A stretch of 64,000 bases of DNA from Thielaviopsis euricoi (lineage: Eukaryota; Ascomycota; Sordariomycetes; Microascales; Ceratocystidaceae). The stretch is taken from the NCBI GenBank assembly GCA_001599615.1, contig BCHJ01000008.1, positions 834,825 through 898,824 on the forward strand, in the 5' to 3' direction. Both the position numbers and the translations under genes were made by a program. The notes beneath the pieces were generated by a model that was not told the DNA's origin, made no database searches, and was given only the letters and a program-made list of their open reading frames with translations. Below are positions 45,502 to 58,500 of the stretch, in pieces; within the stretch, counting starts at the first letter, position 1, and each line of letters begins with the position of its first letter.

Positions 45502-46578
45502 TTAGATGGGGTTCTCCATTCCCGGCGGCGGAACAGCCGGCTGCGGCGTCGGCGTTTTTTGCGCCGTTTTATTCCGCAGCGTGCCCGACGACCCCAGACC
45601 GCGCTTCATCATGCGCCCGAGGACGGTGACCAGCTCGCACGCATCGGCAAACATGTCATCATCCATGCCCTCCTGCGCCTCGTACACCTCGGCAATGGTA
45701 TCCTTGGCGAGATTCCTGCTGCCTTCTTCGTCGTGTACGCACTCGTACAAAAACGCGGCATATTCCGTCTTGACCGACAATCGTAACGAGTGCGACCCCC
45801 AGAGGAGCTCTTCTGACAGTTTGACGGCGTCGATAAAGTACTGGTTGGCAAGCGGTAGATAGTCCATGGCTGAGACGAGGAAGTTTGGCGAAAACTCAAT
45901 GTTTTCGGGGTTCATCAGCTCAAATCCTCCTGGTAGGCCGCCCTCGAGTGGGTGTGTAGGCTGTATTGATGAGTTGAGAGAAAATGCGTCGTCATCTCGT
46001 TGCACGGCTTTTCCCTTGCCTTTGATGTCCCGATGTGCTTGGTTAGACGGGTGTTGAATAATGACCTGAGCTATGCTCATGTCTGACACCACTGGATTGT
46101 TGTAAAAGAGCACAAAAATGTGGTAGAATGAAGCACGCAGCTTAAACGCCAGCACTTTGAGCTCGCCGTATTGTGTAACCATGGGTAGCACATACTGCTC
46201 CAGCATTTTAAGGCCTTCACGAGATAACCATAGAATGTGCCATGCGCGCTTAATGTAGTCAGGCGAGTGGATAGAGGTTTGTCGTCGTTGCTTTTTGGCC
46301 AAGACTAACTGTTCGGCCAAGTTGAGAGAAAGACCGAGGATTTTGAATAGTATCTCCGAAAGCAAGTGGTTGTCGGCCTCGACCGACTTGGCCAAACGCC
46401 CGAGGAACTTCTGGTCGACTTCGGATGATGCCATTATGTGAACTAATCCTGTCTTGGTGGCTTTGGCGGAGCGAGTTGGTGGTTTTCTTGAACGGTTCTG
46501 CTTTTTGTTGGTCAGTTTAATGGCCTGGACAACAGCAGCGGGTGCCTGGGCAGCTTGGGACCTAATTGGCGTCGTCAT
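45502..46578 (-). CDS. Divergent 14-3-3-like all-helical protein
   Basis: Single exon, 358 residues, ATG at 46578; a second in-frame Met (MASSEVDQKF, residue 49) could be the start because the first 48 residues are basic and low-complexity. Helical segments include KFLGRLAKSVEADNHLLSEI, AFKLRASFYHIFVLFYNNPV and LLWGSHSLRLSVKTEYAAFL followed by LAKDTIAEVYEAQEGMDDDM and a last helix ending RMMKRGL. The last part aligns by eye with helices 7-9 of 14-3-3 proteins (LALNFSVFYYE, LAKQAFDDAI, LLRDNL). The canonical phosphopeptide-binding residues are not all recognisable, so it may bind other ligands. A charged disordered insert (GKGKAVQRDDD) splits the core. I recall related filamentous-fungal proteins without defined function. 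Confidence 0.8.
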   Translation of the reverse strand: MTTPIRSQAAQAPAAVVQAIKLTNKKQNRSRKPPTRSAKATKTGLVHIMASSEVDQKFLGRLAKSVEADNHLLSEILFKILGLSLNLAEQLVLAKKQRRQTSIHSPDYIKRAWHILWLSREGLKMLEQYVLPMVTQYGELKVLAFKLRASFYHIFVLFYNNPVVSDMSIAQVIIQHPSNQAHRDIKGKGKAVQRDDDAFSLNSSIQPTHPLEGGLPGGFELMNPENIEFSPNFLVSAMDYLPLANQYFIDAVKLSEELLWGSHSLRLSVKTEYAAFLYECVHDEEGSRNLAKDTIAEVYEAQEGMDDDMFADACELVTVLGRMMKRGLGSSGTLRNKTAQKTPTPQPAVPPPGMENPI

Positions 46579-49020
46579 AATGAGTTATTGTCGTTGTCGT
46601 CTAATGAGCTCGAATAAAAAGTAAATGCCGGTGAGAGTTTTGCTTGGTGTGTTGCGCCGCTGAAGACAAGTATTTATGAAAGAACAAAGAGAACTTACTC
46701 AACAAAGAGGCTGAATTGAAACGGGCAAATGGCGCCTCTTTATTTCCAACTCGCAGCTGGGCTGCTTCGTCTAGCAGCCGACGCGCCGATCTTAGCCGCG
46801 ACCTTTCTTTGTTCCTTTCCCTCAAATATGGTACGCACGCAAACACGCAGCCAGAAGGCAAAAGGAAAATACCACCCAATAATGAGAAGCGGCTTCTGTC
46901 ACAACAGGCGGCTAATCTAGGCGCAAAAAAAGCGTACTAACAACCAGACCACACCGCAGAAAACAGTCGATTAGACGCCTTGACGCTCAATTGATGTCGT
47001 AGTAAGTACTACCATTGGCTGAATGGCTGGTATTTGCGGTCGGGACGCGATGCGACAAAAGATGGTGCACAAGACAAGAAAAAATAGTGAACAAAAGGAC
47101 TGGTCGTGTGTGGTACGGGTATAGAGATGGATGGCTTCGTCAAAGCAGCTAAAAATAAGGAGAACCCTGGGAAGCTGGACTAACAATAGAGGGCGAGCGA
47201 GACGAGACCAAACAAGGTGCGGGTGAAAAGCAATATGGTCGTAGCAGCAATATCTGCAAGTAAATGTTAGTCTCTAAGTGAAATTGGAGTTTAAGACTCA
47301 TTGGCAATACAGTACCTCACTTTTCTGGTGTTGGTATTAAACACAGCGGCGCGCACAAACCAAACACACAGGCTAATTACCAGATGTAGAAGTTACAGGG
47401 CACAAAGTGGCAAGACGTCCAACGAGCAGCTTGAACTAAGCTGCGCGGAGGAAAAGTAAAGGTAGATCAAGAGACAAAGCGGCGAAGCGAAGTAGTAGAT
47501 GCAGGCCGACGTGCATATGCTATGCAACAACTAATGGTTGGGTGCAGCGGAGAGGCTGTGAAGCTCGGTCGCAAGTGCGCTCGCTTCGCTGTGTGTGTAT
47601 GTGACAGCGCGCTTTTGTAGGCAAACGGCTGGCTGGTATAATGGAACTGCGACTTTCACGTGCTATCGGCTGCAGTGGATTTCAAGGTGGAGGCTCCAGT
47701 GGGTAATCGGTGGTGTTTCGTCGAGTCGGTAGAACGGTTGAAAGGCGCCAATTTCACGTCCACATCGGTCGCAGCAAACGCTCTCTCACAAGAGAATGAG
47801 TGACATATAGTAAGTTGAGAGAGAATTAGGTCTATATAACTCTTTTATACCGAAAGCGCCACGCAAGGAGTTATTCGTATTAGTTGTGTTATGTACTCCT
47901 TTTTTTCGCAGTGCACAAATTTCAAGACAAGAGGCAGGAACGAAGAATGACAATGTAATGGCAATCTGCGCACGTCCGTATGCACACGAGTTCTTGATGC
48001 AATGCGCTTGGAGATCTGGTCGAGCTGACAGGAAAAGACAATGCCAGATGAGGTGTCGTAGTCGTCGTCGTCGTTGCTGTTGTGATTGTTGTCAAAAGAA
48101 GGTCCGTTGCTGAGCTCCAAGAATCAAAGTCGTCGGATTGGGGCAATCTTAAGGGCGCATATGGGTATCCGGTCTAGTAGCGAAACGAAACAAAACGAAA
48201 CAGAGCGAGGTAGAGCAGGAATAGCGACAAGCGAATCGGCTGTCTTGGATCGCGTATGTACAAGATATGTAGGCGCTATATCTGCAAGGACGAATTTCTA
48301 GGCCAATGGGCGAGGCGATCAGGTCCCTCGAAGAGAGCAGAAGGAAAATCTGGAGAAAAATAGACGCCGTCGCAAAAAAGAAAAAAAAAATGAACAAAAA
48401 GGCCGAGCTCGCGATGAGGGCCAGGGGTGGTTAGGGTTGTAATATTAAACAAGGAAAATCAGCTAGCACGGTTTTCTACCTGGCGAACTTGTATTGTTGA
48501 GATGAAAGCCTTGCAGTGGACATCAACAAAGAAAGAAACGACCATGTGGCATCTGGAATGCAGTATGAAAAGAAGAAAGCTTGGAAGAAAAGCGTGCGTG
48601 GCATATGCTGGAATGAGACGGATGGAATGAATGCTCACTAACAGATTGAACAAAGGGAAAAACAATAGCGTTGTTCCTGGACTATTTAGGTTAGTGCTGT
48701 TCCAAGGAGATGCTGAAGCGCACTTTTATGGAGACAGAAGCGGAGCTGAACTTTGGGGGAAAGGTTGGTGTTTGCTCTCGTTTGGAAAATACTCACCTAC
48801 TTTGATGGTAACTGAGGCCGACTATTATTATCGGCCGGACAGACCACTTCTTAATTCGAGTCAGGGCGAGAGGCGGCGTATTAGGGAAAATGAGTGAGGT
48901 CCAAGGAGGCTGGAGGCATGTCTTTTTTGTGTTGGTTATTTCCTGCCAGGTAGACCAGGTCAAGGCTGAACAAGAAGCCAACAAACAGAAGAGCTAGCAG
49001 TGATCTCCAAACGAGACGTC
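46579..49020. other. Gene-poor region upstream of the 14-3-3-like gene
   Basis: Mostly purine-rich on the plus strand, in keeping with leader or non-coding transcripts from the minus strand. Contains CACGTG near 47658. No gene is supported apart from a weak small frame at its end. Confidence 0.45.
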
Positions 49021-49236
49021 ATGAAGTACCTCTCTTTTGTCCTATTGGGCGAATATGTCGTTGGGCTGGCTTTGGCTGAGTATGCAACCAAACGCAAGAG
49101 AATCAATAGTGGCGAAATAGTTCATGTGGCAGCAAAAGCCGTAGGATTGGCTGGAATTATCGATGCGCTGGCAGAGCTCAAAGCGGAAGCTCAGCGACAG
49201 AATCAAGAAATTAAAGATAATTGGCACAAGGAGTAG
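49021..49236 (+). CDS. Possible small helical protein (71 aa)
   Basis: ATG at 49021, 71 residues: a hydrophobic N-terminus (YLSFVLLGEYVVGLALAEY) followed by a basic patch (TKRKR) and an amphipathic, charged helix (IIDALAELKAEAQRQNQEIK). The composition is unlike the low-complexity frames around it and would suit a small membrane or mitochondrial protein. The frame stays open upstream to 48970 and an AG lies at 48999-49000, so it could also be the last exon of a longer gene. No family is recognised; it may be chance. Confidence 0.3.
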   Translation: MKYLSFVLLGEYVVGLALAEYATKRKRINSGEIVHVAAKAVGLAGIIDALAELKAEAQRQNQEIKDNWHKE

Positions 49237-50135
49237 CCACAAGAAGAATTATTCTTTTAGAGTATGAGGAGGCTTCGTTTCACAGGAATAAGCTATCGGA
49301 GACGTTCGATTCCATGGCGTTGAACCAGTAAGTTGTATTGATTGCCAGGTCGCTAATAATAGACAGGAGCAACGCTGGGTTTTGGCTGGGTTATGCGCGC
49401 AACGGGTCGGGGATTTGTTCTAGACTATTCCACCCATCTAATCAGATGCAGCCGCAACAACAACAAGAAAAGAAACTCACGATGCACGTCCTGGTAAGTA
49501 AATCAGCGCGCGACAAGCGTATGAGGCCAACCTTGGCCTACTTGGAGACTTAGGCTGCTTACTAGAAGCAGCCGGGTAAGATCAGTGATAGCGAATCGAT
49601 GTTGAAACAGCTTCGGATCAATATAGCGTGCTTATTTCCGGCGACAAATGCGGTAGGGTAGGTAGAATGAGAGGCTATCGTAGCAAGTTCACGAATACAG
49701 AATATGAGGCAGGAAAGTTTTGCGGCAAAGAAAAAAGTACACATGAAAACTCTTCCGGTCCGCCGTCCCTTCCATACAGATTTCAAACGCGAGCTCATCA
49801 TTATCACCGGGAAGGCGCCACCAACCATGGCAGGCGCATATCTTTACTGCAGTAGGTACTTTAGAAGCTCTGTATACAATGGGGAAAATGTGCCCAACAA
49901 CTAAAGTCTAGCCGTTATTCTTCAACTAATAATGTGTGAAATGTGACTATTTTTGCTTCCCAGTCACACATGTGATGATGATTTGTTTGACGTTTGACAA
50001 GCTTTGCTGGCGTACTTCACTTCATTGAAGTATAAAGTGCGGCCACTTTAGATAGATGGTTGTAAGTCGTACTATTTCCTGTTCCGAGTAAAGTGCTTGC
50101 TTGCTTGCACCATCAGAATATGCAGGTACAGCAGC

Positions 50136-50170
50136 AGCAATCAGCAATCAGCAATCAGCAATCAGCAATC
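50136..50170. repeat. AGCAATC tandem repeat (5 copies)
   Basis: Five perfect 7-bp units. Confidence 0.85.
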
Positions 50171-52817
50171 AATCACCCTCGCTTTGGGCTTTGCAGTTGC
50201 AATTTAGACCGCTCTCTATCAGATAAGCTGTGAGAAGCGGGACAGTCTGCGAGGTAAGCTGGCTGGTCTTGCTCAGTCTGGCTGGCTGGCTGTCAAGTCC
50301 CCAGACATGCCAATACAATGCTTGTGCACAGTGCTCGTCACCGTTACTAGGAGCTTTTCAAGAATAAGGTGGCTGGTAAGACTTCGCTAGGCCAGGCCAA
50401 CCTTCCCAATACTGGCCACTTTGTTTCAGCAACCCACGATATCACACGTGTTGCACTTGCAGCTGATGCTCGAAAATAAAATCAACAGCCCTACATATAA
50501 ATCGCACTTATTCTCATATGGTTCCAAGAACCTGTGATGACATGATTGAATTTATGTTCATAATCAAGACTTTGGTCTAGACCTGTATAGTGGGCTCGTG
50601 GCACTAAGATACATCAGACGAAAGACGGGAGTTTATCTTGGTATGGAATTAGAGGGAACTATCTTTAACTTCTGACCCTGGCTTTTACTTGCAATTGTGA
50701 TGTCTGTGTGTCAAGCTGGTCTTGAAGAGGTACGATCCAGCAGTTGCTGGTCAGCTGCTCGTTAGCTGCTCATAACCCTTATAATCCTTCATCACTACTA
50801 ACCCTATCATTGCACATTACTGCCACCATTAGAATAGCGTATCGATTTCGACAACATCACGGGACCGAGACTTGACTGAATTTTGTCCAATGCTATTTTT
50901 ATCAACGGATATAAATTCTCACCGAGAACTCGGTCTGTCCTCTGCATACTAGAACCTCCTTCGGCTCAACCGACAGCCTCACATGCAGCTTATCACCCAA
51001 GAGGCATTCGATAACACAGGCCTGTGTGGTGTAGACTAAGCAAGGCGTAAGTAGGAGAATATGATGCCATACGTGATACACCGGGTCGGTGAAGTGAGGT
51101 AAGGTATAAGGAATCAAGGGAAGGAGCCTCAGGTGGGCGCCCCGTCTTGCATTATACAGTAAGCAATGGTACTTTAGGGTCATAAGGACTACAAGTTTGG
51201 GCAAAGATGATGGATGCATGGCTGAAGGGACAATCCCTGCGCAGCGAGCGAGTGTGAGAACCGATGCATCAGTAAGTACATGTATGTATGTACGTAGCAA
51301 CAAGGATAAGCCCAAGGAAAAGAGACAGAAGCATGAATGTGAACAAGAATAAGAGAAGGAGTTGAGTTACGGTGTGGGAGACAAGCAAAAAAGAAAGTAT
51401 GGAGGATCAAAGGCCAGAACAACCCGCTGGGTTAGTGACCAGGCTTGGATATCGGCAATGAATAGACACCGAGACGAGACGAGACGAAGGAGGAGCCGGA
51501 AAATTAGACGACACAGGCACCGTCTTGATATCATGTAGAGGGGCCTAAGAATGTTTGCTTCATGTAGTTTGCATCTCGATCTGCAGATGGCGTGCGTTGG
51601 AGCCTCGGTGCTCAGTGAGGGTAAGCAAGCCTCCGAGATATGCAGTGGCCTTATAGCATATCCCCTTCATAGCGTATCAAGTCGAGATAATCGACGACTG
51701 AGTATCTGCGCAGTATCTACATGTACATATGTGTGCTAAGACACAACACGGACTCGTGCTATGCATCATCATATGCAGCCATGTTGCAGGCGGGTTCAAC
51801 AGAAGGCAGCATTAGAGGCCGGCCGGGAAAGCAGAGACATGGTGTAAGTAAGGGCTCTGGATACAGTACAGGTCGCTGAGACAGTGTATAGAGATGCTGG
51901 TCAAGGAAAAGAGAGGAAACCCGAGCCGTGAAGAGTGGCGTACCAGACCGGCTGTTTACCTGCGAATTTACAAGTAGTGCTACTGGAGTTAAATCATATG
52001 CTCTTGGTAGCTCCATTAAGCCGGCACGTACCGAGGCCTTTTTCACACTACTTGACCAAAGGGTTAACAGGACGTTGCTAAATGTACCCAAGCCAATGAA
52101 AGCAAATCACAATTCAATAAAAGCATGATACTAACATCAAACGTACCATTTTCCGTTAGGGGAACCTGCCTGTCCAGTGTCATTCGGCCGGCACTATTGA
52201 TGGATTAATCGCCTCGTTAGACTCAATGGTAAAGCCCTGGTCATGGGCAAGGAAAAGAAAAAGAAAGAAAAAAAAGTCCCTTTTTAGACGACCTACCCAT
52301 TTACACATTAGCTTGATGGGCAGCTTCCTGATTGGGCCGTGAGATACTGTAGGTTTTGACCAGCAAGTTGAGATGCGGACAGATAGAGAAAGAATTTGGA
52401 AGTATTGGTTCTTTTATCGGAGATGGACTTTGACGATAACAGAACTGGGCCGAGGAACGGTACCGCCCTTGGATGAAGAAGATTTAACAACAAGGGAAAA
52501 AGCAGAGGAAGCGATCTGGAGAAAACAAAAGTGCTCGGTGCACTGGAGTATCTGTGCTGTTTCCTGTTGCTCCCATCAAGTGCTGTGCTGTGTGCTGTTC
52601 TGTGCTGTGCTGTGCTGTTCGGCGCTCGTGCATATTGGCCAACGGCCTGTCCTGTGTTCTGGTCTGAGCGCCCCTGAGTCTAGTAGCATTTAGCCAGTAG
52701 CAGCAGCAGTAGTAGCAGCAAACATTGGTACACAGGAAAAAGCAATGGGTTAGTGTTAGAGGAGAAGGTGGTCTTGGCTCTGTGAAGGAGCAGTAGTCTT
52801 CTTCCAGGCGTGTTCTT

Positions 52818-52820
<3 letters not shown>

Positions 52821-52852
<32 letters not shown>
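52821..52852. repeat. CTG trinucleotide repeat (10 copies)
   Basis: Ten uninterrupted CTG units in a non-coding context. Confidence 0.9.
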
Positions 52853-52854
<2 letters not shown>

Positions 52855-55338
52855 TATTTCCCACTTCTCACTTCTTACTTCTGCCTATAGGAAGCTTCTG
52901 TTATCGAGAACAGCACTTCTTCTTTTGCCACCTTGTGAGGGAGGCTCAAGGCGTGGTCTCTGATTGGCTAGAGGCAACGACCACTAAAGGAAGGACCAGT
53001 GAGTGAGGCAAATTCGTAGTGGTGTGGATGGATGGGTGTAGTTCTGGATGTCCTGGCACTTACCTTACTTATATCACGGCTATATCGAACCGGAGAACAG
53101 CCAGCTTCGGTGAAGCTAGCAAGAGGTAGGAAGGAGGCTGGCTATGAGATATGGAAGAGGCAACCCTTGCGAACCCGAAGTACTTGAGTAGTTTTTACCT
53201 TTACGCTTCCTTTCTAGTTTATGGCCTATTTATTTATTTGTTTTTTTTTTCTTTTTTTTCAAAGAAGAAGGAGAAAACAGCATAACAAAAATACCGCAGT
53301 AGAAGCAGAAAAGAAAAAAAAAAGGGTAAATCCTACATCTCTTTCGAGATCTCGGTCTGCAAGATGCGCCATGATTGGCTGGCCGCAGGAGGAGCACATT
53401 GTATGTACATGTACGCACAGTTCCATGCATATTTCGATGGGCCGGAATTCATTGTGCAAAGTGCAGCAGTAGGCTGCAATGTTGCAATGGAGATACTATT
53501 CTAGATATACGCTCTTGTTTGCTTGCTGCTGGTATACAGATGCATATGATGTGCACACACACACCTCACACCTCACCACACACATACATACAACTGTATG
53601 CACATGATGTCAGAGAGTACATGTATGTATGTAGAGTTTTGGTAGTTAAGTGGAGGGTTGGGGGAGAGAGAGAGGGGGGGGAGGATGAGTGTGGATGAGA
53701 AGAGAAGAAAAAAAAAACAAGCTTGTTTGCCTGGGTTGTAGGGCACGTTTGTCTTTATTTTTTTTATGTTGTTGTTGTAACCATCTGGCTTTTGGGTTGG
53801 GTTTTGTATGCAGTGCATGGCATCGGAAACGAGCGAGCGAGCAAGCAGAGCAGAGCAAGTATATTTGCCCGATTGCCTTTGAAGGAGCGGCAGCCGGCAG
53901 CTGGGCGACCATGACCACACACACAAAAAAAAAAAAGCGCTGTGGTTTCTTGCGGTGAACAGACAGCAACAAGACAACACAGCGTCTCATTCATTTACCA
54001 AGCGGTTAAAAAAAGAACTCTTCTGGAGCTTCTTTCAGCGTGCAAGCAAGTTCAGTCCGGCCGAATTACCGTTTGGTGAGCTTCCCAGTTCCCTGTCCAT
54101 GTTTATTTTGGTAGTGAGAGAGCGGAGCCCAAAGTTTTAGATTTGATAGAGGTGAGCGAGTGAGCGAGCATATCGACGGAAAACTTAGCAGCTTCACCGG
54201 TTTCTTGTCTCGATCTATCTTTGGAAACACAGATATGAAAGGGAGGTGGTGAGAAAACAAAAAACAAAGAGTATAACAGACACCAGATATAGCCTCTGCT
54301 TTGTTTTGGTTGGCCACAGATTATTGACCGGGCTGGCGCTCCCCGTCCCATCTTACCTCACCCCTTTGCAGACAAGTACCGCTCTAGCCTCGATTCTACC
54401 AGATCTCACATGCACCGAACCGCTCTTTTTGATTTGTTCTGGGCGGAGGAGTGAGTGACAAGGAGATAGAGAGGGTGGAGAGGAGAGGAAAGGAAAGGAA
54501 AGGAAAGGAAGAGGAGGGGGCATCGACGCCCAAGCGTAGGATGGAGTTGAGGGCGGGCTGACTGAAGTGAGGACAAGTTGGGCCAAACCAGGCCAGGCCA
54601 GGCCAGGCCGATCAAGATGGATGGATGTGTATCTGAGATCGAGGTGTTCCTGCCGTCCTATTTTGATAGGGCAATCGACAATGCAAGACAGGATATGATA
54701 CAGCAAGCAATGACAAAAAAAAGCAAGACATGCAAGAAACAAGGCAGGGCAAGAAGATAGACGAGTCGAGACGATACGACAGGGCCCGAGAGTCATGGCT
54801 TTTCGTTTTGTGTCGTCTCTTGTTCCTCCTTTGACGTCGTTGCGCTGCTTTTTTACAGCGTTGACCTCATCTCATGTCATGTCATGGGGGGGAGGGGAGA
54901 CATCCTTTTCCGCGAGACCCCCGTTCTCGCAGGACCTTTTTGCCTTACCTTGCCTTGCTGTGTGCTGTTTACCCTTGCTAACTGTTAGTAACAGACATGT
55001 GAGAATAGCTTTGCGTCAGTTCTATAGTGTAAGTAGTTTTGTGGGTAAAGCGAGTAAAAAAAAAAAAAAAGACGAGTCAAAGCAAAAACAAGGCCAGATG
55101 AAAATATCCGAGCACATCACATCCGTCGTAGCAGAGGGCCGGGGGGCCAGTAAGGTCAAAGTGGAGCTGGGCAGTTGAGAAGAGAAGAGGGCAGTACAGA
55201 AGAAGAAGACGAGAGTATCTAAGTAAAGAAAGATGGTGGATATGCAATGCAGCCGAAGTAGCATAGAATTAAAATAAGCAAACAACGGCAACAGCAGCAA
55301 AGCACGTCATGAAGGCGGCGGAGACCAGGTTTTCTCTT

Positions 55339-55340
<2 letters not shown>

Positions 55341-55389
<49 letters not shown>

Positions 55390-55489
55390 NNNNNNNNNNN
55401 NNNNNNNNNNNNNNNNNNNNNNNNNNNNNNNNNNNNNNNNNNNNNNNNNNNNNNNNNNNNNNNNNNNNNNNNNNNNNNNNNNNNNNNNN

Positions 55490-55539
<50 letters not shown>
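55341..55539. other. Poly-T tract containing a 100-N assembly gap
   Basis: 49 T, then exactly 100 N (55390-55489), then 50 T. The round gap size suggests a placeholder, so the true length and content are unknown. The frames reading F or K with X here are artefacts. Confidence 0.95.
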
Positions 55540-58500
55540 CGCAGATATAGAGGATGAGAGAGAAAGAGGGAGAGAGAAAAGAAGGAGGCTGTCAGCGAAC
55601 AGACAACCGTATAGACGAAACCGAGATTCACGTCAAAAGTGCCAGCGAGATTATTTTCTTTTTTGAGAACAGAAAAAGAAAGGGCTTTTGTGTTATTTGG
55701 GTTTTTGCATTTAATGAAGGACTTTGGCAGCAGAGGAAACGAAGCGGATGGCGAACGACATTGTAAGAGGTTTGAGATGACGGAATGGAGGGAGAAAAAA
55801 AAAGGGTTCCACCGCCTTTTCATCATCACTGCCAGCAAGCAACTGCCAATGCCAAACTAATGCACATGGAACTGCAACTGCAGCGTTGCAAATAGACAGT
55901 TGCTCTGCTCTGCTCTCTGTAAACAATATAAACAACAACACTGTCACTATAGCTACAGCTATAACAAATAATACAGCAAGTATTATATGCCAGCAGGCTA
56001 CTTGTGGATTCTCATGACAACACAAAACTCTGCATGTGGAAAGCAGACAGACGAGCAGCTGCTTATTAGAAACAGGAGATGGTTGTATGGTGTAGATTTT
56101 TCTTTTAGATCAACCAGCCAACCAACCAACACCTTGTTAATTACGATGTTCTTCAACGGCATGTTCCAGAACTCTTCACTGCAACGGCTTTTTCTTTTTC
56201 CATTTACGCTATTACTACTACATACAGTCCGTTAGCCGGCCGTTGAGTGGAGCGGGCTTCTTTATGCCAGTTAGTGTTAGTTCTGACAACGAACTTTTTT
56301 AGTGTTGTGCCTTTTTAGCGTCGGTCGTTGTGAATCCCATAAAGTAAATGGGCGACTGGGACTGGGAGGGGGGCCTTACAAATAGGAAACACGCTTGTTC
56401 CTGAGTGGCAAAAAGTGTGTGAGAAAAAATTAAGAGAGGGAGAAAGAAAGAAAAAAAAATAATAAGTGGTGATCCATTATATTGAGAAAAGTGACTGATA
56501 TTGAGGAATACAAAAAAAAAAAAAAAAAGAACCCACCAAATAAATCGGGTCAGCCAAGCGAATAGCGCCCCCCGGCTGCTGTAGTTTTTATAGGGTAATA
56601 TAAACACCGGCCATTGGATGGGCTGGTATAAGCCGCAAATTCAAAACAACAGGCGCAGACGCGTTCGTAGCTGGTAGAGGTGACGTTTTTTTTTTTTTTT
56701 TTTTTTTTTAATTAATTTTTTTTTAATATAGACAATACTCGAATGCATGGATGTATGCAATATGCAGCAGAATTTTATTATTATTATTATTATTATTATT
56801 TTTATTTTTTTTTTTTTTACAGTCCTTCTCCGCTTCTGTTCTGCTTCGGGGCTAGTAGAGTTGAGAAAGAGCGAAAGCAGCACTCCTGGGTAGTATTGCT
56901 AGCAGTAGTGTTGCTACTCTAAGAACGAAAGAGAAAAATGGATGGACCTGCTGTTTTAATGGCGTCACTGTTGGGAGCCGGAAAGTTGGTGATAATTTTT
57001 GTACAAAAAGGCAGAAAGAAAAGAAGAAAAAGTGTAGCTATCCGTTGGGCTTGGACTGCGATATCTTGCCGTGTCGTTGATGCACGGGAGACGGCATATT
57101 TTTTTTTCTCAATCTCCAATGTGTGTCCTCTCACTATGAGAAAAAGGGCCAGCCACCCGTGTCAAAGCTCCGTCTATTCGTCCTGTATATGAAATATGCT
57201 TCTGTCAGGCGCTGCTTGTTTCGGGCTGCAAACAAAGAGGTTGGTTTTTGACGGGATCTGGTAACCTAGGAAGTGTGAAGCCCAAAAGCTGTAAGCCAAG
57301 AGAAAACAAAAAGAAAAGAAAAATAGAGAGAGAGAAAAAGAGAGAGTGTGAGAGAAAGAAAGAAACCCCTGACCCTAGACTTGTAGACTTCGCCCACTGA
57401 GAACATCGGCAAATGTTCTCTAGTATTTCCTAATTGGGTTTGGCGCTGTCCGCGTAGTTGGAAGAGCAAGAAAGGTATTTTTTTTTCTTTTGTTTTTCTT
57501 CTTCTCAAAAGGAATGAACAAGTGAAGCGAGAAAAAAATATTAAAAAATATTTTTAAAGAAAAAAAAAAGAAAAGAAAAGGAAAAGAACTGCCAGCTGTC
57601 TTGATCTTACAAGCCAACTTGCTTCAACAACTAAAGACCAGATCAAACTAAAAGCCTCACTGTAGTTTTCCAAGTATTGCTACCAAGAAAAAAAAAGGAG
57701 AATAAAAACCCCTTCGGTGGCTACTCGGACATAGTCCGCATCCTTAGCAACTAAAATACGTTTCCATAAAGTAACACGTTATAAGTCCTTTATAAGCCCA
57801 AAGTAAAGCAAAGTAAAGCACAGCAAAGCAACGGGCCGGACTAGAAATCCCAAAGGAGCTCTTGTACTAGTTTCGTGGATTGAGTACAAGTGAGCTTTTC
57901 AATGTGTTTTTATTATTTGTCTTTTTTTGTTCTAGAGTCAAGATGGAAGCTATTGCCGTGGGAGAAGAAGAGAGGGATTTCCTAAAGGACAGGAAAAAAA
58001 AGGAGCCTCAGGACAACAAAGTAAGAAAATCCGGGAATAAAAATAAACACACGAGAATGTTGGTGGACATTTTTTATTTTCTCTTGGAGAGAGAAATACA
58101 GAGAGATCAGGCCACGATGGAAAACAAAATCAACACACGCAGAGCAGAGCAAAGTAGAGCAGCACAAAATATAGCTGAAAGCAGACAGCATGGGTGAAAG
58201 GGAAAGGAGAATACCCGAAGAGGACACAGCCGGATAAATATCAAAGGCCAGAGAAGGGCCAGACTAAGCAAAGCAAAAGAAGCAGAAGACTAGATAGAGA
58301 GAGAGCCTGTACTGCGATTCATGACAGGCCTGATTGTTTTTTTGTTGGCCGGTCTATCAACTCAGGAAGTTGTTTAGGAATAAATGAAGGCAAACAAAAA
58401 GAGAAAACTAAGAAAAAAAAAAAACAAGGAATTTATTTACCCTTTTTTTTCTTTATTCACAAAACGGCAAATGCTCTGCTCTGTTTGTTATACACCCTCA

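Larger units (their letters stand above)
49237..55340. other. Gene-poor region with simple repeats
   Basis: About 6 kb in which no frame looks conserved. Holds the AGCAATC repeat (50136-50170), a CTG repeat (52821-52852), GTGCTGT-type repeats (52575-52620), GGAAA repeats (54482-54510) and GGCCA repeats (about 54588-54610). Confidence 0.45.

Noticed and set aside
48427..48630. 67-codon frame upstream of the small helical ORF
   Set aside because: Begins at GTG, rich in K/R/M with no domain; I could not connect it by splice signals to the frame at 49021.
50902..51315. Minus-strand frame of 137 codons
   Set aside because: No recognisable domain, no ATG-supported start in a good context, mixed composition; kept out for lack of support.
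55309..55838. Frames through the poly-T/N stretch
   Set aside because: They are poly-Phe or poly-Lys with unknown residues across an assembly gap.
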